Positions 1-28,585 of a stretch of 64,000 nt of DNA are shown piece by piece. The stretch is from assembly GCA_026745465.1 (NCBI GenBank), contig JACYXH010000350.1, positions 292,501 to 356,500 on the forward strand, written 5' to 3'. Within the stretch, counting starts at the first letter, position 1. Every line of letters starts with the position of its first letter. The notes beneath the pieces are model-generated. The model worked only from the letters and a program-made list of their open reading frames with translations. It searched no databases and was not told where the DNA came from. A program made the translations under genes and the position numbers. The stretch is from Lota lota (taxonomy: Eukaryota; Chordata; Actinopteri; Gadiformes; Lotidae).

Positions 1-71
1 TAGCATGACATTTTACATTGATATGGTTTCTTTACCAGTTCTGTATGTGAATGCTCCATGTGTCTGCTCAG

Positions 72-2299
72 GACTATCTGATGCAAGTGGATCCAACTGC
101 CAGCCTGGGTCTGTCCTGTGATTCGCTACACAGCTACCAGCTGACCGAGGATGGGCAGCGAGTGATTGGTGGAGACAAGCCTGCACTCTCCCCCTCACAT
201 TGCCTAGGGAATAGTCAATCTCGTATCCTTGTGACCTTGAAAGGTTAGCATCATCACAGAGTGGACGAATGCCAACACAATCTGCTATCACCGACCCCGA
301 ATATAAAGTAGTGTCAAAAATAGAATACAATAATATAGTGTATAATATTTAAAATCCTGCTGTGGACTACAGTTGTAGTTCATATCTAATTCCTTGTGGG
401 GTCCTCTCCCCCCCCCCCCCCCCCCCCCCCCCCCCAAACCCCAACCCCTAACTCCCCGCCTAGGTCTGAGAGAGAAATGTGTGGACTCTCTGGTGTTCGA
501 GACTCTGATCCCCAAGCCCATGATGCAGCACTACATCAGCCTGCTGCTGAAGCACCGGCGCCTGGTGCTGTCCGGTCCCAGCGGCACCGGGAAGACCTAC
601 CTGGCCCAGCGCCTGGCCCAGTACGTGCTGCAGCGCAGCCGGCCCGGGTCCCCAGACGCCGACCCCCAGCCCTCGCTGCCCGGACACAGCCCCGCGGTCA
701 CGTTCAACATGCACCGCCAGTCCCACAAGGTGAGCCATCCGCCCAAACCCAGTCCCACAAGGTGAGCCATCCGCCCAAACCCAGTCCCACAAGGTGAGCC
801 ATCCGCCCAAACCCAGTCCCACAAGGCGAGCCATCCGCCCAAACCCAGTCCCACAAGGCGAGCCATCCGCCCAAACCCAGTCCCACAAGGCGAGCCATCC
901 GCCCAAACCCAGTCCCACAAGGCGAGCCATCCGCCCAAACCCAGTCCCACAAGGTGAGCCATCCGCCCAAACCCAGTCCCACAAGGTGAGCCATCCGCCC
1001 AAACCCAGTCCCACAAGGTGAGCCATCCGCCCAAACCCAGTCCCACAAGGTGAGCCATCCGCCCAAACCCAGTCCCACAAGGTGAGCCATCCGCCCAAAC
1101 CCAGTCCCACAAGGTGAGCCATCCGCCCAAACCCAGTCCCACAAGGTGAGCCATCCGCCCAAACCCAGTCCCACAAGGTGAGCCATCCGCCCAAACCCAG
1201 TCCCACAAGGTGAGCCATCCGCCCAAACCCAGTCCCACAAGGTGAGCCATCCTCCCAAACCCAGTCCCACAAGGTGAGCCATCCTCCCAAACCCAGTCCC
1301 ACAAGGTGAGCCATCCGCCCAAACCCAGTCCCACAAGGTGAGCCATCCGCCCAAACCCATTCAGCCGTCATTCAACACTTTTGAGATTTGTTGCTGGTGA
1401 GATTCCTTTTTTTCGGGGGGGGGGGGAGAATCAAATCACGTTATTTTAGGTGAGACAAAGTCTTTTTTTAACGAGATATCATTATCTCTGCCTCCAGTAA
1501 GGCCTAACTCTAACCTTAAGTCTTTGCTTTGGCAGGAGCTCCAATTGTATCTGTCCGACCTGGCCAATCAGATTGACCGAGAGAGCGTGGGAGAGATGCC
1601 ATTGGCCATTGTCATAGATGACATCAGCGATGCAACAGCCATCAGTGAGCTAATCAATGGAGCGCTGACCTGCAAGTATCACAAATGGTGAGTCAAACGG
1701 AGTACATTATTATATAGTTGCATTGCATTAAACAGTCCAGCAACAATCTGATTTGCACATTTGTTAATGTCTTCTATTTTTATTCTCATATATCAGTCCA
1801 TACATTATTGGAACAACCAATCAGCCAGTAAAGATGGGCTCTAACCATGGACTCCATCTCAGCTTCAGGTAGGTCAAGTCCACCCAACATCACAGGTTCA
1901 CATTATCAGGCAATGCGCGAATACTAAGTCAACCCATCATTCGGAGGTCCTCATCATTCACCTCTCTGCGTGTCTCCAGGATGGTGACGTTCTCCAACAA
2001 CGTGGAGCCAGCCAACGGCTTCCTGGTCAGGTACCTGCACAGGAAGGCGGTGGAGGCCAAAGAGAAGGAGAAGGTCCATGAGCCCGCGGGCCACCAGGCC
2101 CTCCTCAGCGTACTGGACTGGGTCCCACAGCTGTGGTACCACCTGCACACCTTCCTAGAGAAACACAGCACTTCAGACTTCCTCATAGGTGAGAGAGTGA
2201 GAGAGTGAGAGACAAATGGGGAAGAGATAGTAGGTGATTGACTTCTAACAGAGGGTCAGCAAAGTAACGAGTTAAAATCCAAGATGCGATTATTGGGAA

Positions 2300-2340
<41 letters not shown>

Positions 2341-3716
2341 AAGTGATACTGGTGTTGATGATGATGATGATGATGGTAATGATGGTGGTGGTGGTGATAA
2401 TGGGGACATTGATGATGATGATGATGATGGTGACAACGGTGATGATGATGATGGTGTGGTGTTGATGGGGATGATGATGATGGTGATGATGATGGTGACG
2501 GTGGTGGTGGTGGTGATAACGGGGATTATGAGGATGATGATGATGATGATGATGATGATGGTGGTGTGGTGTTGATGGTGATAACAGTGATACTGGTGTT
2601 GATGATGATGTTGCCGCCAATGATGAAGGTGGTAGTGATGACAGTGATGGGTATGATGAGGGTGGTGGTGATGATGAAGGTGGTAGTGATGACGGTGATG
2701 GGAATGATGGTGGTGGTGGTGGTGGTGGTGATGAAGGTGGTGGTGATGATGAGGATGGTGTGTATGATGATAGGATATGAATCACCAGACAATCTCATTG
2801 TTACCTATTGTGTATCGCTACCTCGCCCAGGTCCCTGCTTCTTCCTGTCGTGCCCGGTGACGGTCACAGAGTTCAGGCCGTGGTTCATCGACCTCTGGAA
2901 CCAGTCTATCATACCGTACCTGCAGGAGGGAGCTAGGGACGGTAGCAAGGTACACACACACGCACACACACACACACACACACAAACACTCACATAGACC
3001 CAGTGATACACTTTTGTGTACAAATCAAAGGTCCTTAACACAATCGTTCCACTTCAGACTGATAAACAGTGATGATATTGTGTTGATATGTGTTGTTGAT
3101 ATCGTGTTGCTCTAAAATGTACATTCCACCCCGTCTTTTGCGTCCAGGTTCATGGTCAGAAAGCTGTGTGGGAGGACCCTGTGGATTGGGTTAGAGGGAC
3201 TCTGCCCTGGCCCAACGCCCAGCAGGACCAGTCCAGACTCTTCCATCTACCTCCACCTACCGTTGGCTCGTCCGCTGAGGAGAAGAAGCCCCCAAAAGAC
3301 ACACCTCCTCTTAGCACGCTAGAGTCTGATCCGTTGGTGAGACTGGGATCATATGTGGTTGAGATGGGAGGGCGAGAATCAGGTTTAGAATTAGGCTTCA
3401 GGTTATGTGTGTGCACATTTAACCTTTAAAAGTTAACCATTAAATCTAGATCCCTAGTTAATAAATGCACCATTAAACATCTATACATAGTTGTCTATAA
3501 ACATAATAGCTGGAGAAAAAAAAGATGCTAGAATAATATACAAAATATGAATGCTAATTTGAGTTTGTCCTTCGTTATGACTGAATTAATTCTGTCTCTC
3601 TGTCTCCCCCTGCTGTCCAGATGGCCATGCTGCTGAAGCTCCAGGAGTCGGCCAACTACATAGAGTCTCCAGAGCGGGATTGCACCCTGGACCCCAGCTT
3701 CCAGACTACACTGTGA
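72..3716 (+). CDS. nav1: Neuron navigator (NAV1-like), C-terminal eight coding exons
   Basis: Neuron navigators are large cytoskeleton-associated proteins of neurite guidance with a C-terminal AAA-type ATPase region; only that end lies here. Exons read 72-243, 464-729, 1536-1687, 1797-1868, 1980-2188, 2831-2949, 3148-3336 and 3621-3716, all with GT-AG borders and matching phases (about 424 residues). Exon 464-729 carries VDSLVFETLIPKP and the Walker A loop GPSGTGKTYLA; exon 1536-1687 has the acidic Walker B-like stretch LAIVIDDISD; exon 1797-1868 has IIGTTNQ. The protein ends IESPERDCTLDPSFQTTL at a TGA. That tail resembles the NAV1 ending as I recall it rather than NAV2/3, and the adjacent MYBPH gene fits human 1q32 synteny. 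The 5' exons lie outside the window. The a/b teleost paralogue cannot be decided. The donor after 729 is embedded in a minisatellite. Confidence 0.88.
408..435. repeat. Poly(C) tract, about 28 bases, before a NAV1 acceptor
   Basis: An uninterrupted C run ends 28 bases before the exon starting at 464. It therefore forms the far part of that exon's polypyrimidine region. Confidence 0.9.
718..1358. repeat. 32-bp minisatellite carrying a 5' splice site, 20 units
   Basis: Twenty head-to-tail units of 32 bp. The first contains the true exon end CACAAG followed by GTGAGC at 729/730, so every later unit repeats a complete donor-like sequence. Sixteen units keep AAG/GTGAG and four (near 821, 853, 885 and 917) have AAG/GCGAG. 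Two units near 1237-1290 share a G-to-T change in the CCGCCC part. Units are otherwise nearly identical, which implies recent or ongoing homogenisation. Because 32 is not a multiple of three, splicing at a later donor would shift frame or hit the TGA in the next unit. Confidence 0.95.
2301..2765. repeat. Imperfect GAT/GGT trinucleotide repeat region
   Basis: About 460 bp of GATGAT and GGTGGT tracts with point variants, inside the NAV1 intron between exons ending 2188 and starting 2831. Long open frames here (poly-Met, poly-Asp or poly-His) are products of the repeat. Confidence 0.9.
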
Positions 3717-5986
3717 AGTAAACAGTGTGGTCCTAGACTCATATTTCCTTAGTTATACGGCTCAAGCTCTTGAGCGAAGCAACACAGGGTGCAATCCAAA
3801 TATGAACATTAAGAAAGCCTCAACAAGGAACTTGCTGTTTGTTCATGAAAACATGTAGACTTACAGTACTACACTTAAAGGACCTAAGAAGCAAATGATT
3901 ATCTGCAACAGTTATGGGCTGCCATTCTATAACAACATTGGAGAAAAACTATAGAATTGCTCTCGTATCTTTATTGTATGTCGGGAAATGTATTGACGTG
4001 TCTGGTTTTGTCTTGAGTCCTTTAAGGTATATCCCCCAACTGCATAGTAGCCATAGTAATATGACACCCGATGAGTTTATCGAACGCATCCTAGCTCTAT
4101 TCTAACTGCCATAAAAAAAATTGGCACTGGGTTAATTTTACTCAAGTCAAACACATTAGACCAAGGAATTAACCACACAATTTAAATAATTCTATAATTG
4201 TGACAACATTCAAAAACCCTTAACAAAGACTTATTTAGTTGACAGGCAAAATGCACTTTATTTTCTATTAAATTTGACCTAGCTGTGCTAGTGACTGTGA
4301 CTCAATGGGGACCATCAGAATGGCCAAGCATTGAAGTTCCTCTTCTATCCTCTAGAGGGCAGTGTTTACCAACCGCTGTCTCAGACCTCTGGTGCGAATC
4401 CTTCTTATTAAAGGTGCCTGTAAAACACCACGCACACACTCTCACACGACTTTAACATAGCCTTGAGACGATTCGAGTATTTTGAATTGTGCCAATGTGC
4501 CATTTAATTATAGTTGCATAATTTGTGCATTGGATATCGAGTTTTGAATTCGCAAGTACTTATAGGAATGAACATGCATGAGTGAAACTGAAAACATAAT
4601 TGTTAAGGTTAAGATGACATAATTTATCAGTCGATTCAATAGGTCAGTGGTAGTGTGGGCCAAGAGTATGATATGATATGAATAAACACAGATTCATCAC
4701 TTCCAGCAAAACTGCCAAGGTCATACTGGTGGTGGTAAACATTCCTATTGAGTCGATCTATGGGTCTGGAAGCATTTTAACGTCTTGGATTCAACGCTTC
4801 ACAGCAGCATATTGTTTACACACACACACACACACCACAGGCTAAGCTCACATTATCCTATACCTTATATCAGATTTTGAAATAAATCCTTGCGTGATAA
4901 ATAGCGAGGATAGAGCTTTTAAATCTTGAGTTCTTTTTTAAAGGGTTTTATACAGCATCCCCCTCACTGATTTGTATACATTTACTATCATCCCTACACA
5001 CATCGGTTTTATTGTCGTTTCCCAGTATGTTCATTTCTGAAAGTTGTCAGACAATATTGTTTCTTTGCTAATTCACTTTCTGGTCATTTTACATAATGTT
5101 TTACACTTTCAACTTCTGTAATAAGTTTCTTCCTTTGTGTTTTTTGAGCTTCAAACCAGAGTGAATGGCTTAATCTCACCCCCCCAGTGGACGTCTGTCT
5201 TCCTGCACGGAGCGCCACACGGCGCTGCAAGCAGACGCTTTAATCTTCCCTTTAGAAGGCGTTGTTGGCTGACACATGTGAAAGTACTGTTAATGAGCGC
5301 TACAGACTGTGACACCAATCACCATGGAAAACAAAAAGACGTTCATTCTTGCGTCCAGCTGGTGACCCCCAGCCCTTGCTGAGTACCTCAGACAGCTGTG
5401 TGCAGCTCTGGACAACCCTCATTACCTTCTTATAACCGAACAGAAACAGGGTGCTAGCATTAGGTCACCATCTGCTGCTATTGTTGCTGCCTCAGACTAT
5501 CTGTGCCTATCATATAACTTCCCGTGCATCGGTCCCTGGCTGCTTTGCTTTACCTCAGCAGGCCTAGTCTTAGAGGAAGTCGCGCGACACCTTTTCCTCT
5601 GAAGCCACCCCCCCCCCCCCCCCCCTCTTCTCTCTCTCTCTGATGTCACTTTAAGGATGTCACGCACACACCCAGGTCTAAAGAGAACTCGGGAGTTGAC
5701 GTGAGGGATGTTTCAACATGTGGCTGAAAGTGATAGAGTTGGTGGTGGTGATGATGGTCTCATTGTGAACACTATTTTGCAGAGAGAGAGAGAGAGAGAG
5801 AGAACCGATTGTATAATGTCACTGTTGACACATGTTAAAAACACTTGACCAGAATGTTGTCTCATAACATTGGACAGCAAAAGAAAAAACAAGCATGTTC
5901 TGAATATCAGTATGAAAAGTGTGGTGTTTATCAGCCTACCTGGAAGAGGAAGTTGTGTAACCAGATCGGAAGCTGTACCTGGAGAA

Positions 5987-6031
<45 letters not shown>

Positions 6032-6500
6032 CATGTGTGTTTTCGTGTGTTCCCAAAGTGAATTGCTTTATTGGACCTACCGTTTTGACCCAAGGGGTAG
6101 GGAGGTTTCTGTTTTGTTTTTGAAGAACCGAATACTACGGTTTCAATGTTGTTTTATAAGAGTTCATATTTGTTTGTTTATTTGTGTTTCCTTTATGCAA
6201 TTCTTTGTAAAGCATTCCTTCTCTTTTTGTACAGAGCATCGACTAATGTAAACACTGTAAATAATCAGCTTGTCTGCGACAACAATCACTACTAAAGAAT
6301 AGAGATCTATGCCCCAGGGTGTCAAGAGAAAGACAGAGTCTAGTTGTTGTTTTCTTGTTTTGGTTTTTCTTCCTCCTCTAATGAGAAGACGCACTTGGGT
6401 TGCTGGGGGTCCCGGCGTGGCTTCACGGCATGTTTCTATAACCACATGGATCCCATATGTCTAACATTGCACCGTGGACACTCAATAAATTCATGCCAAT
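3717..6500 (+). other. Long 3' UTR of the NAV1-like gene
   Basis: From the TGA onward there is no further coding exon. The stretch is AT-rich and holds a short CA repeat near 4818, a C tract at about 5607-5625, a GA repeat at about 5780-5803 and a (GAT)n at about 5985-6030. AATAAA-type signals occur near 4680, 4881 and 6484; the last lies about 330 bp before the next gene's start codon. Which signal is used cannot be told from sequence. Confidence 0.55.
6484..6489 (+). terminator. Candidate polyadenylation signal of NAV1
   Basis: AATAAA in the sequence CTCAATAAATTC; the most distal such hexamer before the MYBPH promoter region. Confidence 0.45.
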
Positions 6501-6742
6501 TTTCACATCAATGTGATCGCGTGTTTTGTTTGTATGTAATCTGACATATTTTCAAGTCCGCCAATAGGTGGCGCTAAATCTCGTATGCATTGTCGACGCA
6601 AACGTCATCGCCGTAACGTGTGTGGTTCCAGCCCTACTGTGAGGATATTTTAGATGATGGACCGGAGGGTCCGGATATGAGGGCCAGAGGAGGTTCCAAA
6701 CGTCTGACATTGTGGAAGAGGCGGAGCCCTGCCCGCCACGCT

Positions 6743-6754
6743 ACATATATATAA
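6743..6754 (+). promoter_or_regulatory. TATA-like element upstream of MYBPH
   Basis: ACATATATATAA lies about 65-75 bp before the ATG at 6818, a plausible distance for a core promoter with a short 5' UTR. It follows a GC-rich stretch. No upstream noncoding exon was recognised, so the start site is inferred. Confidence 0.4.
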
Positions 6755-6817
6755 CATAACGTCCTTGCTGGCTAGTTAATCCAGTTGACTGGCTGTCCCC
6801 CCAGGGTACCTAGCACG

Positions 6818-21911
<15,094 letters not shown>

Positions 21912-22667
21912 ACTAACACCCACATACCCAGAGGTAAGGAACAGGGACTGTTTCTTTGTCTAGACTAAGTAGAAGTTATTTACTTATTAGTTTTTCACTG
22001 AATCTCTAGCTGTGACTTCACAGTTAATTTTTCTGGGGGCACCATAATTCATATTCATGAGCTGAGGTTTGAGTCACAAGTACAACCTACGTTCATTTAG
22101 GTGAAAGGAAGGTGGAGAAGTGCAATGTGCAACTAGGGCGTTCACACAAAACCCTGTGGTTAGCTTGACATGCATTTATCAAAAAGCATGTTTTAATATT
22201 AAGAGAGAGAGAGACAGAGCGTTAGAGAGAGAGTAAGAGAGTGAAAATGTTGGACCTTCAATTCCGGGCCCACTTTAAGTTTGAAGACCCTTTTTAATAT
22301 ACAAATAAAAAAGATAAAGATAAAAGAATTATGTCACTCACACGGAAAACATGAAAAAGAAAGACTTTCCGTATTACTTTTTATTGTATTACACTCTGCT
22401 CTGCTTGACCTCCTTCTGGGCAACCTTCCCTCCTTGTACCGTCATACCTGCGACCTCCTGCCTTCCTCTAGAAAGTGGTAGCACAGGAACAAGGTGATCG
22501 CATTACACACCTGACCTGAGTCTGTTTCTCCCTGTCATCAGTCACTGTCAGACCCTATAACACAGTGTGTGCGTGTGTGTGCGTGTGTGTGTGTGTTAGG
22601 GAGGTGGGGTTGCAGGGTATGTCAAGGTCTTACAGGACGCAGCCCTACATGGGACCAAAGGCTGTGT

Positions 22668-22698
<31 letters not shown>

Positions 22699-23407
22699 GG
22701 GGCTAGGGGGTGATGTCAGCCTTAGTTTCTATAAATGTCTCCATACTATCCGTATGCAGTCGGCCAAACTCTTCACATTACCATGAGTCAGCAGGCACAG
22801 CAGATGCCTCCTGGACGCAAGGGAGAGAGTGGGCGAAAAGTGTGACATGCACACACGCACACAAGATACCCTCTGCTGCGAGACACCGAGCAGTTCCTGT
22901 AACACTGATGCACACGCACTGATGCACACGTTAAAAAACATGTGTTGATTTTGTCTGTCCCTGCAGTGCTTTGAAAAAACCAGCCGGAGTCAAGTTGTTG
23001 TTTTAAGGTGAGCATGTCTGTGTCTTTTCCATGGCAACGTGCATTCGAGAATAAATAAATGTATCTTCTCGTAATTATGAGCGCTTTATCCAAATTATTG
23101 CGAATATGCGCATCCATACTATTCAACACTGTGTGTGTGTGTGTGTGTGTGTGTTTTCCGCTGTGGGTACATACAGAATGAAAAATAAATACTGAATTTT
23201 TCTCTCTTCCAGCCACAATCCCTGTGCGTTTCCATCCCCGAACATGTTCCCTGAAGCTGCAACTTTAAAGCATATACATTGAAAGCACAATATTTTGTAT
23301 GCATTGTTTGAAATAGGCTCTCGTGTTTCAGGGGTTTGTATTGACAGTTTGTTCATTGTGTCCCGGCTCTGGCCGTTCTCTGTTCATAATGTTTATGTAT
23401 TCTACTT

Positions 23408-23413
23408 AATAAA
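23408..23413 (+). terminator. MYBPH polyadenylation signal
   Basis: AATAAA within TTAATAAAAAGC, about 195 bp into the inferred final noncoding exon. Confidence 0.6.
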
Positions 23414-26129
23414 AAGCTGGACTGTCCCCATGGACTGTTGCGAAGAATTGATTCAATATTAAACGTTATTAAAGCTATACTTTGTTTTTCAACTCACTCA
23501 CATTTCCCATCAGTTATTTTCTATGTTCCTGTTTTCGGTTGGCATAATCAAACATATATTTATTTCATCACCTACAATATGATATAATGTAACGTACTGT
23601 ACTAATATTCACAAAAATAGGATATAACAAAATAAGTTCTGAACTTTTCTGTAAATGCAGATGTAGAAGTTAGTGGAAAACAACATGGGTGTTCAGATAC
23701 CTGATTACACTCTCTCTTTCTCTGTTCCTGTATTGCTTGCACTCTGACCTCAGTATAAAGTATTGACCTATCAAGTAAGTCCATCACACAGTGTGGTATT
23801 CATAGTCTAACTGTTGGTGCTGTTACTGTCTTAAACCAGGTGCCAATCTCTGTCAAGCTTCTTTATCAGCTCCACAGTTCTGAGTTTGAATTCAAAGTTA
23901 ATATGACATGAATGTGGTTAGAACGTCTTTCTCTTTGTGCTTTTTGCAGATGTGTTTGTCTCTTACTTTTAACATTTACATCTGCAAATGTATTGCCTCA
24001 TGCGTAAAGTTAATCCTCATACTTGTCCCCATATTGAATATTACAACTAGGCTGTTTATGTCACGGCTGTAAACATTCAGATCCTAATGCAGCATCTCCA
24101 TGATGTGGTCCACATCCACATCACTTGTCTTTTTTAATACATATTATTATCGCTTTCATGCATTTGAAGGTACAGACAAGACAAATAATAATAACACAGA
24201 GCTATCCGGTCTGCAAAAGAAGGATCCATCACGCGGATTGTGCAGATCTGCAACACATATATTCTGAGGGGTTCCTCATTTTGAGGGTACGGTATGCATG
24301 GTGGTTTACCATTGCAGTGTTCTACTTTGCCATTTTGATGCGCAAGCCATCTGTTTTGCAATGGTATGATGTCATACCATTACCATACCATGTAATGACA
24401 GTTTGACCAAAGAAGCAGACCAGAGTCAACCATGTTATCAGAATGAGGGAATTGTTGGTAGGAGTGTGTAGTGAAGCAAATATGCTCAACAAAAACAACT
24501 ATTGATTGACAAAATAAAGACATTCACATACATTGAATTGATCTGCATTTCACTGATAGGCTGATCTGACACAAAATGACAGGTTTTTGTGTCACTTGTT
24601 CAGAATACCACAACAAATGTAACCTGCTTGATTTAAAGGGTATTGTGAACAATCTGGTCAGTGACACCATTTTGGGTCCTCACCAGTTTGGACCCCGTTT
24701 TTTAGGTTATAAACAAGAACCGATTGTAGGTTTATAAACCGAGGTCATTTATAATGAAAAAGATAGTATTACACAATCTAAGGAAGATCAATGTGCGCAT
24801 GGGTAATATTCGTATGACGTAAGCTATCTTCCTGTGTAGGTTTTGTGGTGGTTTGTGGTGGTTTGTTCTTCATTGTTTCTTCTGAAAATCCCTTTCATAT
24901 GGTATATTTGTTTAATAACTCAACAAAGGCAACCCAAGTCTTTTCACTTTACAAGTTTACCCCATTTCAAAGTAATCTTACTCTTAACTGGTAGAGTTCA
25001 ATCTGAATAGAAAGTATATCTGAATTCACATTAACATATTTATTACTTTTTAAATAGGTATAATATTTAGGTTAATTTATAGGAAAACTTTATTTTTACT
25101 TGTAGGCCTAATGTTTCCATAGACTCTCAAGAATGGGCTTCAATGTCTTACTCAAATATTCACATACACACACTGCTTCAGACAAAATGACACATTTCAA
25201 GGAGACAGGAAGTGGTGGCTGTGGTGTATTCAGAAATGAAACTTGTAGCATGCTTTATGGTGCGTTCATTTCCTTTAGCAACAAGAGACACAAACATTAT
25301 GCACATTTGAGATTCATACCGGTCTGCACAGTCTCTGTACTGTAACATCAACCTAAACCTCACTGCCAGCTAAAACAAGAAATGGAGCTAATTGAACTCT
25401 TCTGCATTATATGTGAGTTATTCTATGGTTTTATTCACACAAAAAACTGACACTTTCTACTTTTCCACTCCAACTGACTTTTGTTCTTGCCTTAACAAAT
25501 CAGTTGGAACACAATTGATGGATGTAGATTGTGTTGTAATGTACGCATATGTGTTGCAGAAATCGAGGCATGTAGTGGTTGTTATGGACATTTCTTGAAT
25601 AATGACAACAGACTGAGTTTATATATTGCAATATAGGAGAAACAAGTTCACTGGCAATTCAGAAAAGTCTCTCTCAACGCATGTATCGCATTTATACAGT
25701 ATACCGTTTGATTTCATTGGCATCAATGATATCTGTATTTCATAGTTCACATAATTGGCCAGTGCTAGTTGGCCAGTGATGAATCCGGGCACTCCTCTTA
25801 TGCAGGAATTCCCTGCAGCATACTTCCTAATTTGGGCCATGACTATAAACTGACCAATTGTAAAGGATTAACTATTACATCAAGCATTATAGCACATTAT
25901 GCTGAGATTGCCATTAGGCCTACATGATACACATGTTACAGTATTTCCTTGTCAACTAAAATCCTTGTACTTGAATCTGAATCTTGCTCCTGTCTTTCCA
26001 CCAGGTTTCACCGCCCTGTGTAGTGCTATTGGTGAATCCGGTAAGAATGTTAAAAATAAATTATTTAGGAAATGTAGGCTTTTCTCTGATTTTACATAGT
26101 AGGAATAGATTCTGTGATTGATTTTAGAG

Positions 26130-26330
26130 TGTAAATTAACCCCCTGTTTCAGCTGGAATTCGAACATTCTGGAATTTAATAAAATGCTTTTGGGCTGAGA
26201 GTTCTAGGAAAGTGGGGGTGTGTTATCGCCATGGTTACACATCCTTAATGCGTGCCAACGGCCCAAATGTAGCACCTGTAGAGAATTCATCAACGGAAAG
26301 TTGCTATGGGTCGTAACCAATGTTCACAAA
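26130..26330. repeat. Dispersed repeat, copy 2 (partial)
   Basis: Contains TTTCAGCTGGAATTCGAACA, GGGCTGAGAGTTCTAGGA and GTGTTATCGCCATGGTTACA, matching the 5' part of the copies at 16495 and 27455, then diverges. Confidence 0.6.
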
Positions 26331-26689
26331 TGCTTATTCCTCATAATAATAAACAAATAAAATGATTCCACATTTATAATATGTACCCTTTATTTAACTA
26401 TATGAATTACTGTATCAATGAACTAAAGATACAATAAGTGCTGGTTATCGATTTAGTTATGACTTTACTTTAATAATAACTACATTCAACCACAAAAACC
26501 TCAACCATTCATTCATTTCAAAGTATTATATAAAATGTTATATTACACTGTTTTTGTTGTTATACGAGTGATTATTGCTGGGAATTTGTTTCTGTTCTGT
26601 GTACTTAATATACTTGACTGCACTCCCCACTCCAGCTGAGTTTATTGCTTTGCAATTGCTCAAACATTTTCAGGTCCAGGTTTGCAAGA

Positions 26690-26717
26690 GGGGGGGGGGG
26701 GGGGGGGGGGGGGGGGG
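26690..26717. repeat. Poly(G) tract, 28 bases
   Basis: Uninterrupted G28 following GCAAGA; a potential quadruplex-forming sequence. Confidence 0.9.
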
Positions 26718-27029
26718 CTCAGGTACCGCACACAGCATCTGAGCTGAAAAGACAGCGTAGCAAAAAAGAACGCTCTGTGAAACTTAATCCACAGAGCGTT
26801 GTTATGCATTTTACTCAGTCAATTGGTGACCCAGTAAAAACTAAATTTGGGAAAGGTTGGATTAGACTAAAGAAGCAATATTTGTACATGAAAACATTAC
26901 TAGGACTGTCTGACTGTTAATAATTGTGTCAAACCTGCACGTAATTTTTACTAATACTCTATAGTGTGTGTGTGTGGGGGGGGGGGGGGGGGGCAACACA
27001 CACTAGAGTAGTTAGAAGACAGAGATAGA

Positions 27030-27089
<60 letters not shown>

Positions 27090-27298
27090 AAGAGAGAGCG
27101 AGAGATAGGGAGGGGTAGAAAGAGGTTGTGAGACTGAGAGAAAGGTAGAGAGAGCTAGAGAGAGAGGGGTAGATAGAGTGTGCGGTAGAGCTAGTGAGAT
27201 GTGATACATTCCAACACATACTAGTAGTGTGACAATATATGGCTACTGTTTTCTCATGGGTGACTTGAGGTTTGTGTGAAAACTAATATATAAGCAGC

Positions 27299-27429
<131 letters not shown>

Positions 27430-27454
27430 GAATAAACAAACGTTAAAGAGCAAG

Positions 27455-28585
27455 TGAACCCAGTGTTCCAGCAGGAATTCGAACACTATGGGCTGGCAGG
27501 AGGAGAAGGGGGCGTGTTATCCCCATGGTTACGACCCACGGCAACTTTGTGATATCTTTTTAGTACCGTATGAGCGTTATTAATGAGCGATGTTGGATGT
27601 GAAATGCGCCACACATCGTGGCGTTATAATTGAATTGTCCTAGAAGCTTAACCCTCACTCGGACGTGACGAGATATTTCCTAAATGCATCTGGACAGTTA
27701 TAGAGCCGATAACGTTAGCATATTACAAGCAAAAACATGTAGCTGCTGCTGCAGTGTAGCTAGCTAGCTACCGCAAATAAAACGTCTACACCTAAACGAC
27801 ATTTTACTGTTAACATAAGGTGACATACCAATTTAGTGAGTTCCTTCCCTTCTCTTTTCTCTGTTTTCTAAATTGCGCGCCTGATGGCTTGGCCCTTTTC
27901 ATTGTGGAAAACGTCCTGAACTCTGCGACCAGTCAGTCAGTCAGCAGTCAAACAGTCAGTCTGTGACTGCTTGTGGTCGATCCCCCCACTTTCAGTGTGC
28001 GTAGTGCACCTGGTCAGAGTAAACATTGTGGGGAACAGGGGTGCAAAGTGTATTTCTTTCGTTATTTGTTCATTTGTCACCTCAAGGCAGGAAATGAGGA
28101 AGGACGCCCGGCCTTTTTTTTAATTTCTTAATTCCTTTTTATGTATTTCCTTTGAACCAGAAGGTGGCGCGCCCTAGGCGACCGCCTATCATGGCAAATG
28201 CCTTTAGCCGGCCCTGTGTATATGAAATGTTCCACCCACCGTGGCGTTATTACATGTGTCCGAGAAGCACAGCCCTCTCTCAGTCGTGGACAACACGGAG
28301 ATCCACACACCCACACACCTCTCCTCACCGCCGGTGACCCTCGTCGTGACGTCAGAGAGTGCGCAAAAAGCGTCACGAAAAGACCGTTACCTTGCGTTCG
28401 GAAAAGAGTGGAACGTTCACAAAGTGTTTGTCAGAGATTTGCAAACACATAGGATTTTACTCCTGTTTTCTCTAAATGACGGTTTGTTTTTTTTTTATTT
28501 TATAAAATGGCATACATTACTATGTCGACAATCATATTGCCATGTTCAAAGCAAAACAAAAGTTTGTGGGTTCACTGGCTCTTTA
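27455..28585. repeat. Dispersed repeat copy 3, split by an insertion
   Basis: 27455-27660 matches the first half of copy 1 (GTGTTATCCCCATGGTTACG, then TTTGTGATA) and 28205-28585 matches the second half (CGTGACGTC, CATAGGATTTTACTC, GTTCAAAGCAAAAC). Roughly 540 bp in between is foreign to copy 1 and ends at GCCGGCCCTG (28206-28215), the reverse complement of a CAGGGCCGGC terminus common among hAT-like elements. The left end of the insertion was not resolved. Confidence 0.5.

Noticed and set aside
718..1358. Possible CRISPR-like array
   Set aside because: Units are contiguous with no spacers and the genome is eukaryotic.
460..1371. Long reverse-strand frames of up to 303 codons with a GLGGWLTLWDW-type repeat
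   Set aside because: They are read from the 32-bp minisatellite, where 32 bp gives open frames in several phases; the + strand holds the real NAV1 exon.
2183..2785. His-rich, Asp-rich and Met-rich frames
   Set aside because: Products of GAT/GGT repeats in an intron.
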